Shown: positions 16,839 through 24,275, counted from the first letter of the stretch. The stretch is DNA of 39,317 nucleotides from Anaerolineae bacterium (GCA_016788625.1 JAEUQX010000510.1:1-39317); one strand, 5' to 3'. The notes: a model not told the origin generated them from the letters alone. Numbers and translations: made by a program.

Positions 16839-16906
16839 ACGATAAAATGCAAGCGGCAACAGAGACAAGTTTAAAGATTGAATTAAGACTTCGGGGAAAG
16901 ATAGTA

Positions 16907-17266
16907 CTAAAAGACTGGGGTCATGAAGTGATAGCGGAACGGTTCAACCAAGCGGTTGGGAAAGCCCGCGCTGGTAATCAGCACGCCATAACGCAGACTG
17001 TACTGGTTCTGGCGCGCACGTTCATAGCGTGCCTCATCAACAGCCAGGCGAGCAAGCCATGCCTGGAGAAAGCCATTGTTACCGAACACGCGCTCAAGCA
17101 AAGACAACGGTCGGTCACATGCGGCAGCAGGGGGCAGAAGCGACTGCTGACCGGCGCGGGCACGCAGACGCTTCCAGGCATCCTGCTTCTGCTGCGGCGC
17201 CAAATTTGTCGAAATATACAGCGATTCTTCGATCAGAGAGTCGACTTGTCTATCCCGCAAATCCAT
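16907..17266 (-). CDS. small protein coupled to the ECF sigma gene; candidate sigma modulator
   Basis: I do not recognise this 119-residue protein. It is helical, charged and soluble: MDLRDRQVDSLIEESLYIS, KQDAWKRLRARAGQQ, GFLQAWLARLAVDEARYERA. There is no transmembrane helix and no zinc-binding HxxxCxxC as in common anti-sigma factors. The ATG at 17266 overlaps the sigma gene's end by 17 nt and has GAGG six bases upstream, inside the sigma gene, so translation is coupled. An in-frame ATG also lies at 17278. A gene tied this way to an ECF sigma factor often encodes its regulator, which is an inference from position only. The C-terminus (FRYHFMTPVF) is hydrophobic and unusual. Confidence 0.65.
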   Translation of the reverse strand: MDLRDRQVDSLIEESLYISTNLAPQQKQDAWKRLRARAGQQSLLPPAAACDRPLSLLERVFGNNGFLQAWLARLAVDEARYERARQNQYSLRYGVLITSAGFPNRLVEPFRYHFMTPVF

Positions 17267-17846
17267 GAGCAACCTCATTCGTACCGTTGAGTAAGCCAAG
17301 CCGTCCGCGCAAATTTTCACGCGCATAGTAAAGACGGCTCTTCACTGTACCAACTGGACAATCCAGAATCTCGGCGATTTCTTCCAGGTTCAACCCACTC
17401 AAATAGTGTAGCACAATTACCACGCGCTGATTGAAATTAAGATCAGCAATTGCTGCGCGCACCTGTTCCTGAATCTCGGTGTGTTCGGCAATATGATCGG
17501 GCGACAGCCAGGCCGGGCTGATCAAACGATCCACCACCATCTCCAGCGATACACGGCGGCGCTTCTGGCGCGAAATCCACGTATAGCTCAGATTTACGGT
17601 CACGCGATACAACCAGGGCGCCAGCGGCAGCGACGTATCAATACGATTGGCATAACGATGTACTTTTAAGAAACAGTCCTGCGCAATATCTTCGGCAACC
17701 GCGCCATCCTGTGTGATGGCGACAGCCGCACGGAACACATGGGCGTAATAACGATCAAATAAGGCTCCCAGCGCTTCCAGATCGTTCGTGCGAACACGTT
17801 CAATTAACGCTGCGTCACTGGGTTCGACCTCTTGGAACGACACCAT
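17250..17846 (-). CDS. ECF-type RNA polymerase sigma factor (sigma-70 family)
   Basis: A 198-residue extracytoplasmic-function sigma factor containing only the two domains typical of this group. Sigma region 2 (about residues 25-95) has LGALFDRYYAHVFRAAVAI, the -10-binding AEDIAQDCFLKVHRY and APWLYRVTVNLSYTWISR. Sigma region 4 (about 125-182) has LNFNQRVVIVLHYLSGLNLEEIAEIL and the helix-turn-helix CPVGTVKSRLYYARENLR that reads the -35 box. It directs RNA polymerase to a dedicated promoter set, usually for envelope stress. The start at 17846 follows AGGGAG. The end overlaps a small coupled ORF, a likely regulator. The wall hydrolase genes upstream on the same strand are possible targets, but that is inference. 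Confidence 0.93.
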   Translation of the reverse strand: MVSFQEVEPSDAALIERVRTNDLEALGALFDRYYAHVFRAAVAITQDGAVAEDIAQDCFLKVHRYANRIDTSLPLAPWLYRVTVNLSYTWISRQKRRRVSLEMVVDRLISPAWLSPDHIAEHTEIQEQVRAAIADLNFNQRVVIVLHYLSGLNLEEIAEILDCPVGTVKSRLYYARENLRGRLGLLNGTNEVAHGFAG

Positions 17847-17887
17847 CTTTTAGACTCCCTGGTTAGGTACACACCCCTACGCCAGTT

Positions 17888-17947
17888 GTGGATGGACGCA
17901 TTATCCCTGATTATGGTCGAAAACACCATGTCGTTATCCATCCCCAC
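17888..17947. repeat. nested inverted repeats upstream of the sigma gene
   Basis: ATGGT (17913-17917) and ACCAT (17925-17929) enclose the loop CGAAAAC. Outside them GTGGATGG (17888-17895) nearly pairs with CCATCCCCAC (17938-17947). The structure lies in the 214-nt gap between the lysozyme-like gene and the sigma gene and could be the former's transcript end or a leader structure of the latter. Confidence 0.3.
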
Positions 17948-18060
17948 TTTGGGCATTGAGCGCGCGGTTATGCTCGTTGCAACCTGTCGTAATCATGTTG
18001 TTTACCACCAAATTGCGCCATTGGTTCAATTTTCACATCATCTGGATTCTGTGGCGGGTA

Positions 18061-19308
18061 TCAGGGACTCCGCACCTGAACGAGTTTGCCGTTGACGTTC
18101 AGGTTACCGCTGGCATCACCCTGCAAATTCCAGTCGCCCAGATTGGTCAATGCGACCCAGAAGTCGCCGCGCGGGCGCATACCGGGCAGGTTCAGTTTTT
18201 GCGCCAACATGTAGAGGTTATCGCGGCGCAGTTGGGCGAGTTTGGTGATGTAGACCTGCTCTGTAGTGCCATTTTCACCCAGGCGTGACTTACGCGGGAC
18301 GCCAAGCTGGTCTTCCGCGAGTGGGACGAGATGGTTGAAGCGCCCGTGCTGGATCGACATATCGAAAAGCAGCGCATATCCCAGCGGGGTCTGAATGTTG
18401 CGCGGCGCAATGCTCAGATCAATCACGGTTTGCCAATACCCCTCCGTTGCTACCTCATCCTGCACAACCTGCATGATGGGATCAGCGGCGGCCTGCTGAC
18501 ACAGCGCTTTCAACGTGGCATCCTGCCTTAAACTCTCATCCTTGCTGGCAAAACGCGGCAAATAGGCGCGCAGCCCTTCAGCGGTCGACCCACTGGCACG
18601 CTCCAGATAACGATTGATGACGGTTACGAAACTGCCTGCCGCCAGGGTGAACTGAAAACGCCCATAACTGACGATTCCGGAGTCGTAGGTCTGATAGGTT
18701 GCGTAGCCGCCACCTTCAAAGGCCGCTGTAATGTTGAAGGCAGCGCGGCGCACCCGGTCGAGGCCACCTGGAACGGACTCCCCGGGAATCGGCGCGGGTG
18801 CAGCGACAGGCTGTGAGGCGGGCACGGCGGTCACAGGAGCTGGTGTCGGCGCAGGTGGGGCAGCAGGTACAGCAGGCATCGCCGGAACAGCAGCAGGGGC
18901 TGCGGGCGATGTGGCTTGTGCAACCGGCACGCCAACGGGGGCAATATGCTGCCCTGGCGCGAGGACACCAATGGAGGTATCGCGCACAACAGAGAAGCCC
19001 AACACCGGGCGCTGAACGATGCCATAACCAAAACGAGAGCCGTCGCCGAGAATGTCTACGAGGTCATCGCGCACCCAGCCTGCCTGCCCATTGGGAAACG
19101 CGACGCGCAGCCACTGATATACCTTACCCTGGAAATTTGCATTCTGTTCATCAGAACGCACTTCCAGGACGGGCAATCCCGACATGCCAACAGCAGCCTT
19201 GAACAGCAGCCCGTAGGCCGTGTTCGGGCCGGAGCGAACGTTAATCTCGGTGATCGAGGGATTCTCAGTGATACCGCGAATGATGACCTGAAAGGCGACG
19301 GCACTCAT
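18061..19308 (-). CDS. SH3-domain protein with lysozyme/chitosanase-like catalytic domain
   Basis: A 415-residue, three-part protein. Residues 1-110 are a bacterial SH3-like domain (TEINVRSGPNTAYGLLF, WLRVAFPNGQAGWVRDDLV). A long Ala/Pro linker spans about 130-175. The C-terminal part (185-415) begins with FNITAAFEGGGYATYQTYD, then GIVSYGRFQFTLAAGS and FDMSIQHGRFN; the Glu198/Asp209 layout suggests the lysozyme-like fold of GH46 chitosanases and related peptidoglycan hydrolases. It should cut a beta-1,4-linked amino-sugar polymer. No signal peptide is visible at the start (MSAVAFQVIIRG), although the substrate is extracellular. The start is fixed by GGAG 8 nt upstream. It sits 11 nt after the M23 gene and shares its N-terminal domain. 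Confidence 0.75.
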   Translation of the reverse strand: MSAVAFQVIIRGITENPSITEINVRSGPNTAYGLLFKAAVGMSGLPVLEVRSDEQNANFQGKVYQWLRVAFPNGQAGWVRDDLVDILGDGSRFGYGIVQRPVLGFSVVRDTSIGVLAPGQHIAPVGVPVAQATSPAAPAAVPAMPAVPAAPPAPTPAPVTAVPASQPVAAPAPIPGESVPGGLDRVRRAAFNITAAFEGGGYATYQTYDSGIVSYGRFQFTLAAGSFVTVINRYLERASGSTAEGLRAYLPRFASKDESLRQDATLKALCQQAAADPIMQVVQDEVATEGYWQTVIDLSIAPRNIQTPLGYALLFDMSIQHGRFNHLVPLAEDQLGVPRKSRLGENGTTEQVYITKLAQLRRDNLYMLAQKLNLPGMRPRGDFWVALTNLGDWNLQGDASGNLNVNGKLVQVRSP

Positions 19309-19319
19309 GCTGGCGGCTC

Positions 19320-20753
19320 CTAACGGTAAAACAGGATAGTCGGATCGAGCAGATTTTTCTTCATGCCCGCCCAATTGGTATCAGCAGGATTCATCGACGC
19401 GCGCATCTCCAGATGCAGATGTGCAGCTTCGGAGTTGCCTGTATCGCCGCAGGTGCCGATGATCGCGTTCGCTGCAACCTGTTGATTATCACTGACAGCC
19501 CGGCTGTTCAAGTGCGCGTAGATCACGTAAATATGCGCGCCCAAAAGCCCGGCGGCAGCCAAGGATTGGCGCGCAAACTGCGGCAAATGTTCGTTGAGGT
19601 AACGAACAATAACATAGTGACCATAACCAAAGTTCCAGGCCGGGTCACTCAAGCCGCGCGAGTCGCCAAGTGGCAGACCATGTTCCTTGAAACTTGGACG
19701 ATCCGGTGTGCAGCGTGAGCATTCGACAGACTTGATCACGAGGCCGCCAAACGGGCCGCACAACACTGGCTCGCCAACACGCGCGCCCCAATCCCATCCC
19801 CAATGTCCTTGCGGACCTTCATAACCGCGCACCCACCAGCGGTCTTTCATCGAAGCAGGGTAAAGTCCCGGTTGTGCGAGACCGAACGAGGCAACACTGC
19901 CATCAAACCGCAGCACATCCTCGCGCATCCAGCCTTCGACTGTTCCGGCACGAATCCGCACCCAGCGCAGCACACCCCCACCCTGATCAGGTTTGACCTC
20001 CAGGACAGTGGTTTCGGTATTGCGTGCCAGTTTGGTGACGAGCGCGTTGCTGCTGCCTGGGCCGCTGCGGACGTTCGCACCATCACGCATGTTCACGTAG
20101 CCCGTTGGAATGGCGCTGGGCGTAGGAGCTGCGGCAGGAGCAGGCGGTGCGGCGGGTACAGGGGCTGGCGCTGCCGGTGCAGCAGGCGCTGCCGGGATGC
20201 TCGGCGTAGGCGCAATCGCTGCGGGCGCTGCAGGAACAGCGGGGACAGGAGGAACAACAGGAGCGACCGGATTTATGGAAATTGGTGGCGCCGTGCCCGG
20301 AGTAACTGATGGAGTTGCCGGTGTGGTCGCGATCGGCGCGGCGGTCGCCGGGGTGACGGGTGGCGCTACAGGGTTAATGGAAATGGGCGCAGCAGTAGGA
20401 GGAATAGGCGCAGATGGCGCAACAGCCTGGCGAGTCAGGCTGAAGCCGAAAGATTGCACGGCCACAACCGGATAGCCCAAAGCGCGTCCATCGCCAACCA
20501 GTTCGAGCAGGTCGTCGCGCGCCCAACCTGTCTGGTTATTGGGAAACTGAATTTTGAGCCAGGTATAGACTTTCCCCTGGAAGTTGTTGCCCTGCTCATC
20601 AGGCTTGGCATCCAGAACCGGCAGCCCGCCCACACCGATAGGCTGTTTGAAGAGCAGTTGGTACTGCGTGCTGGGGCCGGATCGAATGTTGATCTCGCGG
20701 ATCGAAGGTGTTTCAGGAAGACCACGAACATAAGCCGTAAAGGGTGTCGACAT
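19320..20753 (-). CDS. M23 peptidase with two SH3-like domains
   Basis: A 477-residue protein. Residues 1-105 are an SH3-like domain highly similar to that of the next gene (REINIRSGPSTQYQLLF, NFQGKVYTWLKIQFPN). An Ala/Pro-rich linker (about 110-215) contains PISINPVAP twice. A second SH3 domain (about 217-285) reads VNMRDGANVRSGPGSSNAL. The C-terminal M23 metallopeptidase (about 300-477) has the zinc residues His317/Asp321 in GHWGWDW, His414 in YAHLNS and HLH (445-447). M23 enzymes cleave peptidoglycan cross-bridges. A CxxC (345-348) sits inside this domain and may be structural. There is no signal peptide. AAGGAGA gives a strong ribosome site for the start at 20753. Confidence 0.88.
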   Translation of the reverse strand: MSTPFTAYVRGLPETPSIREINIRSGPSTQYQLLFKQPIGVGGLPVLDAKPDEQGNNFQGKVYTWLKIQFPNNQTGWARDDLLELVGDGRALGYPVVAVQSFGFSLTRQAVAPSAPIPPTAAPISINPVAPPVTPATAAPIATTPATPSVTPGTAPPISINPVAPVVPPVPAVPAAPAAIAPTPSIPAAPAAPAAPAPVPAAPPAPAAAPTPSAIPTGYVNMRDGANVRSGPGSSNALVTKLARNTETTVLEVKPDQGGGVLRWVRIRAGTVEGWMREDVLRFDGSVASFGLAQPGLYPASMKDRWWVRGYEGPQGHWGWDWGARVGEPVLCGPFGGLVIKSVECSRCTPDRPSFKEHGLPLGDSRGLSDPAWNFGYGHYVIVRYLNEHLPQFARQSLAAAGLLGAHIYVIYAHLNSRAVSDNQQVAANAIIGTCGDTGNSEAAHLHLEMRASMNPADTNWAGMKKNLLDPTILFYR

Positions 20754-20765
20754 GCGCCAGTCTCC

Positions 20766-20802
20766 TTGTTGTGTTTTTGGTTATTTGTTGTTAGTCGTTG
20801 GG
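20766..20802 (-). promoter_or_regulatory. G-poor, CA/AAC-rich leader of the M23 gene
   Basis: On the minus strand this 37-nt stretch, ending directly before the AAGGAGA ribosome site, contains a single G and many AAC/ACAAC units. Such unstructured leaders tend to favour efficient translation. The promoter further upstream was not identified; AACGT-TG-ACGTT (20913-20924) is a small palindrome in the same gap. Confidence 0.35.
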
Positions 20803-20934
20803 CTTTAGCCATTGGAGCGCAAGCAGTTCGCGCCAGGTACGAGGCCGAAGACCAAAAGCTAATCGGCTAAGCAAAAAAAGCTCCTAAATCATAACGCAAC
20901 AAACCTCAAGCAAACGTTGACGTTACATGAAGAA

Positions 20935-21495
20935 TCATGGCTTCACGGCCACTAGTTGTGAGATCTGCTTACCTTCGCGGTGATGCAAGATGCGCCAATC
21001 GGCAAAGAACCCCGCCAGTTCGCCCTGACCGAGCAGATAGTCCGGATTGAAGTCCGGCGCAGTTTGCAGATAGCGCTGGTTGAACGTCTCATAAATGATG
21101 CGACCACCCGGAGCAACAGCGTTGCGAAGACCGGGGAACAGGTCACGTTGGAGGTACCGAAAAACACAGATGACCTCGTACTGGTTCTGAACAAACTCAT
21201 GCGAGTCAAGGTCACTGGGGTAGAGATTGACGTTCCGCAAGCCGCGCGCGCCCATCTCGACCTGGGCGCGCAGCAAGGCCACACGGCTGATGTCGATCAG
21301 ATCAACGACATAGCCCTGGGCAGCCAACCACAGGCCATTCTGCCCTACTCCACTGGCAAGATCGAGGGCGCGATGTTCCGCCTCATCCATGATGGGAGGC
21401 GTGAATTCAAAAAGCAGCGGATCAGGATGCGGGTATGGTTCAGTCTTCTTCGCGCGATATTTCTCGTCCCAATGCACACGCTGTTGTGCCGTCAC
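20935..21495 (-). CDS. class I SAM-dependent methyltransferase (TehB-like)
   Basis: A 186-residue Rossmann methyltransferase. The N-terminal HWDEKYRAKKTEPYPHPDPLL is typical of the TehB/thiopurine-methyltransferase-like group. The SAM loop is ALDLASGVGQNGLWLA (residues 43-58), with DLIDIS (65-70) for the ribose contact and VAPGGRIIYETFN near the end. It should methylate a small molecule; tellurite or similar detoxification is one option. The start is GTG at 21495, immediately after the TAA of the preceding gene, with GGAGG 9 nt upstream inside that gene. It is the last gene of a tight three-gene operon. Confidence 0.85.
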   Translation of the reverse strand: MTAQQRVHWDEKYRAKKTEPYPHPDPLLFEFTPPIMDEAEHRALDLASGVGQNGLWLAAQGYVVDLIDISRVALLRAQVEMGARGLRNVNLYPSDLDSHEFVQNQYEVICVFRYLQRDLFPGLRNAVAPGGRIIYETFNQRYLQTAPDFNPDYLLGQGELAGFFADWRILHHREGKQISQLVAVKP

Positions 21496-22296
21496 TTAAG
21501 CAATGCCTCCGTAAACCGGGATATAGTCGAGCGCATCCGGCACGGCGGCCATCGCCTGCGCATCACCAGGATACTCGCGGGCATTGGGGCTGCGGCGTTT
21601 GCGCTCGTGCAACTGATAAGCATCCCGCAGCGTGACGAAGTCAGGAACGTGCCACTCATCGGGGAGCAGCAAACAATTCAAGGCAGCTCGCAGGCGCTGA
21701 CCGCCGGGGCTGTTCCAGTTGGGCGCAGCATGGAGCAGCGCTTGAGCCGATTGCGCATCTGCCCCTGCAACTTTGCCAAGCAGGTTGCCACTAAGCCGCG
21801 CAAAGAGCTTCTGGGTTTGGGCCGGACTAACGTTCGCAGCCAGGCCTTTTACATCATCCGGCAGCACGTCAAGCGGAACACTGCCAACGGCTGAGGACTG
21901 CTGCGCGATAACTGGGTCTGTAAACGCGGCAGTTAACTGCTGATCGGTATATCCGGGTTTCAGAAATGGTCGCAGCGCAGATCGTATTTCGGCAGGTGCG
22001 CCATCCTGATAGACGATGATTTGCGCATCCGCATCGGTAAATTCGGCATACAGGCAAATCGACATGCTCGAAAGCGTGGGGAGCAGGCGTTCGTCCGATT
22101 GCCCGATGACGCGCACCCAACCCGCGGTCGCAGGCGCGACGAAAAGGCGCAGCGCCTGACGATAGACTTTGCCAGGCAGCGCGCCAAAGGGATTATGCAG
22201 CTCATAGCCCAATGCGATCAGCGACTCGCGCAACGTCGCAGCGACCGCAGAGCTGTCATCAGAACGACAGAACAGGATGTTCCATTGAGGGGACAT
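21496..22296 (-). CDS. uncharacterised 266-residue protein
   Basis: I do not recognise this protein. It is soluble, about 266 residues, with a mixed alpha/beta N-terminal part (MSPQWNILFCRSDDSS, ALRLFVAPATAGWVRVIG, MSICLYAEFTDADAQIIVY) and a helical Ala-rich C-terminal part ending NAREYPGDAQAMAAVPDALD. No signal peptide, membrane helix or catalytic motif is visible. The start at 22296 is supported by GAGGAG 4-5 nt upstream; the open frame extends to 22407 without support. It overlaps the end of the GNAT-like gene by 38 nt and its stop touches the methyltransferase start, so it belongs to one operon. Confidence 0.72.
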   Translation of the reverse strand: MSPQWNILFCRSDDSSAVAATLRESLIALGYELHNPFGALPGKVYRQALRLFVAPATAGWVRVIGQSDERLLPTLSSMSICLYAEFTDADAQIIVYQDGAPAEIRSALRPFLKPGYTDQQLTAAFTDPVIAQQSSAVGSVPLDVLPDDVKGLAANVSPAQTQKLFARLSGNLLGKVAGADAQSAQALLHAAPNWNSPGGQRLRAALNCLLLPDEWHVPDFVTLRDAYQLHERKRRSPNAREYPGDAQAMAAVPDALDYIPVYGGIA

Positions 22297-23152
22297 GACG
22301 CTCCTCGTGTGCCTGATTGCTTCCAGAATAGCACACGATACTACCAAAATCGACAAACCCCAATTCGCGCCCCAGACGGCGTTCCGTTTCGGTCTCACCG
22401 GGCGCAAAGATCAGCGAGGCTTTTCGTTCGAGCGCGCCAGCGAGTGCGGCCGTCTGCAGGGCCTGTATCATTTGCGCGGTGCGAACTTCCTTGAGGACAG
22501 CTAGCGCCAGGATATGGGCAGTCTCGCCCTGGATGCTGACGCGCGTCACGCCAACCGGGAAACCATAACGATAAAGCAGGAAATCCAACTGCTGACCGAG
22601 CCGCAGCGCAGCCGTATCCCGCCCGACGAAGAGCGGCTCCACACCCAGCGTGAGCACATCGAAGTAGGCGTTACGCCAGACGTACCACCACGCCTCGATG
22701 CCACGTTGATCGCGCACCTGCTCGAGGGTGACGCCATCCGGCAGGTGAGGCTGCGTGAGCGGCGGTGGTATATGCCCGCTGATGCCCTCGGGTTTGTAGA
22801 TCATCACCGGCGTTTCACGTTCAACCTTGAGGTTCAAGTCGCGCAACGTCTTGGCAAAAAGCGGTGGAAAAAGCCCTTCAACATACTGCACACGGGCTGT
22901 ACGGTCGAATTTGCTCAGGTGGTCGAGTCCCTGCTGCACCATGCTGCCGGAGACCCAGGCGGTCTTGGGGCGCGGAGTGACGTAATTCAGATTCGGCAGC
23001 GGATTGGTGGGGTGATGAAAAACCTCCACCATGCCCACTGTTTCGCGCACGGCGCCCAAGCCAGTGTGTATGCTGAACAGGTGATCCTGTACCTGCCGCA
23101 GTATTCGGCGTGTTTCGCGTTCTTCTGCCGCAGCCGCCGACTCGTTTTCCAT
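22259..23152 (-). CDS. GNAT-like protein with N-terminal extension
   Basis: A 297-residue protein. The C-terminal third has the shape of a GNAT domain: LLYRYGFPVGVTRVSIQGETAHILALAVLKEVR (strands 4 and 5), a helix and then GRELGFVDFGSIVCY, the usual 'xxxLGF' end. The acetyl-CoA loop QxxGxG/A is not evident, so activity is doubtful. The first half is not recognised; it has LDHLSKFDRTARVQYVEGLFPPLF and a Pro-rich stretch. The ATG at 23152 lies 12 nt after GGAG; GTG at 23170 is the alternative. It heads the operon with the unknown gene and the methyltransferase. The 228-nt gap before it holds no recognised element apart from a short AAGCCTA/TAGGCTT inverted repeat. Confidence 0.6.
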   Translation of the reverse strand: MENESAAAAEERETRRILRQVQDHLFSIHTGLGAVRETVGMVEVFHHPTNPLPNLNYVTPRPKTAWVSGSMVQQGLDHLSKFDRTARVQYVEGLFPPLFAKTLRDLNLKVERETPVMIYKPEGISGHIPPPLTQPHLPDGVTLEQVRDQRGIEAWWYVWRNAYFDVLTLGVEPLFVGRDTAALRLGQQLDFLLYRYGFPVGVTRVSIQGETAHILALAVLKEVRTAQMIQALQTAALAGALERKASLIFAPGETETERRLGRELGFVDFGSIVCYSGSNQAHEERHVPSMEHPVLSF

Positions 23153-23380
23153 CGAGAATCGAATCTCCACGATTGAATAGAAAATATCATTCTATTGTCA
23201 TTTTAGCAGCACTAGGCGTGGAGATGGGTTTTAATGTGGTTTGAATTCTATAAAAGATGGTGAAAGGTCAGATCTCACGAGCCGGAAAGCACTATTTTGG
23301 GCATAAAACACTCGCAGCTAAGCCTACGAACACGCTTGTACCCGTATCCATAGGCTTGCTGAGCAGATGGCGGAGCAATG

Positions 23381-24196
23381 CTAGTTGTCGTCAGGTTCGC
23401 GGCCAGCGATCAGGCGCTTGGCGTAACGCTCGAATCCCTCAAGGTCACCATCAGCCAGATAACGCGCCTGCTTGGCCCAGGTAGCGGCATCACCAACGAT
23501 CTGCACCTTATGCTCAACCTTGACTATACGCGTGATTTCCTCAGCCGACATGTTGGCAAGCTTGGCGAAAGTCGTGATTCCGGATTTCTTGAGTGCTTCG
23601 GCGCTTTTCGGACCGATACCTTCGATAATCGTCAGATCATCGGACTTGACCGGCGCAGCGGCACGACTCTCAGCCGGAGCAGGCTGCGCAGAAGCAGTGG
23701 GTTTCGCCGCAGCAGGCGCGGGGACTGCGGCCCGAGACGCGGCAGCAGGCGGCGCGCTGGAACGTGACGCCACAGCAGGGACTGACCCATACTCGGCAAT
23801 ACGATCCCGGAAAAACAGCGACAGGATGATCCCCACGACCAGCCAGAGCAGTCCCAGCCAGAATACATCGGATAGTGTGAATGTGAGGAAATTATCCCCC
23901 AGATTCAAAAGTGTATAGGCGGCGAAGACAACGAGAAGTGCAAAACCAACAACAATGATGAATGTAACAATCATCCGAGCAAAGTTGCTCTGACCGCCGC
24001 CCAACACGAGCATGAGCACACCCGTGATGACGGTGAAGACGCCAACCCAGAAAATTTGCGGCAGGCTAAAAGACAGGAAAGTCTCAGCAATATTGCCAAG
24101 CGTGTAAATGGCGGCGATTGCTATCATCACGACGCCGAGAGCGATTATCAGCAGGATGATGGGTCTGCCCCGACTAACGCTGTTCTGTGCTGTCAT
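23381..24196 (-). CDS. membrane protein with internal repeat and C-terminal helix-hairpin-helix domain
   Basis: A 271-residue protein with four predicted membrane helices (about 12-32, 47-68, 76-98, 106-128). Residues 30-66 and 93-129 are two copies of one unit (YTLGNIAETFLSFSLPQIFW versus YTLLNLGDNFLTFTLSDVFW), so the membrane part arose by duplication. An Ala/Pro-rich linker (140-185) leads to a helix-hairpin-helix domain (187-265), DLTIIEGIGPKSAEALKKSG followed by ITTFAKLANMSAEEITRI. This resembles DUF4332-type and L21-fusion HhH modules that bind nucleic acid. The domain would face the cytoplasm. GAGGGGG precedes the start. The role is unknown; tethering DNA or RNA to the membrane is a guess. 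Confidence 0.75.
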   Translation of the reverse strand: MTAQNSVSRGRPIILLIIALGVVMIAIAAIYTLGNIAETFLSFSLPQIFWVGVFTVITGVLMLVLGGGQSNFARMIVTFIIVVGFALLVVFAAYTLLNLGDNFLTFTLSDVFWLGLLWLVVGIILSLFFRDRIAEYGSVPAVASRSSAPPAAASRAAVPAPAAAKPTASAQPAPAESRAAAPVKSDDLTIIEGIGPKSAEALKKSGITTFAKLANMSAEEITRIVKVEHKVQIVGDAATWAKQARYLADGDLEGFERYAKRLIAGREPDDN

Positions 24197-24245
24197 AGAA
24201 CCCCCTCAGACTGAGAGATAACTCACCCCAAATATAAACAGCACT

Positions 24246-24275
24246 GTTAGATTAACGCACAGCATGTAATCTTAC
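24246..24275. promoter_or_regulatory. inverted repeat in a divergent promoter region
   Basis: GTTAGATTA (24246-24254) and TAATCTTAC (24267-24275) form an inverted repeat matching at 8 of 9 positions, with 12 nt between arms (21 bp centre to centre). It sits between the divergent HhH membrane-protein and SIMPL genes, close to a TATATT (minus strand, 24231-24236). It is a plausible shared operator. Confidence 0.35.

Noticed and set aside
18731..19015. Another Gly/Ala-rich plus-strand open frame
   Set aside because: Same cause: antisense of the Ala/Pro linker in the lysozyme-like protein.
20110..20475. Gly/Ala-rich plus-strand open frame resembling a PE-PGRS-like protein
   Set aside because: It is the reverse reading of the Ala/Pro linker of the M23 protein; the Gly/Ala composition follows from that repeat.
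18061..20753. Possible prophage lysis cassette
   Set aside because: The wall hydrolases could suggest phage, but no holin, tail, capsid, integrase or terminase gene is nearby, and the neighbours are ordinary regulatory and metabolic genes.
20980..21894. Plus-strand open frame of 304 codons
   Set aside because: It crosses the antisense of two well supported genes (methyltransferase and its neighbour) and shows no domain; a shadow frame of GC-rich coding sequence.
22514..23176. Plus-strand open frame of 220 codons
   Set aside because: Antisense to the GNAT-like gene, which has operon context and ribosome sites; no motif in the product.
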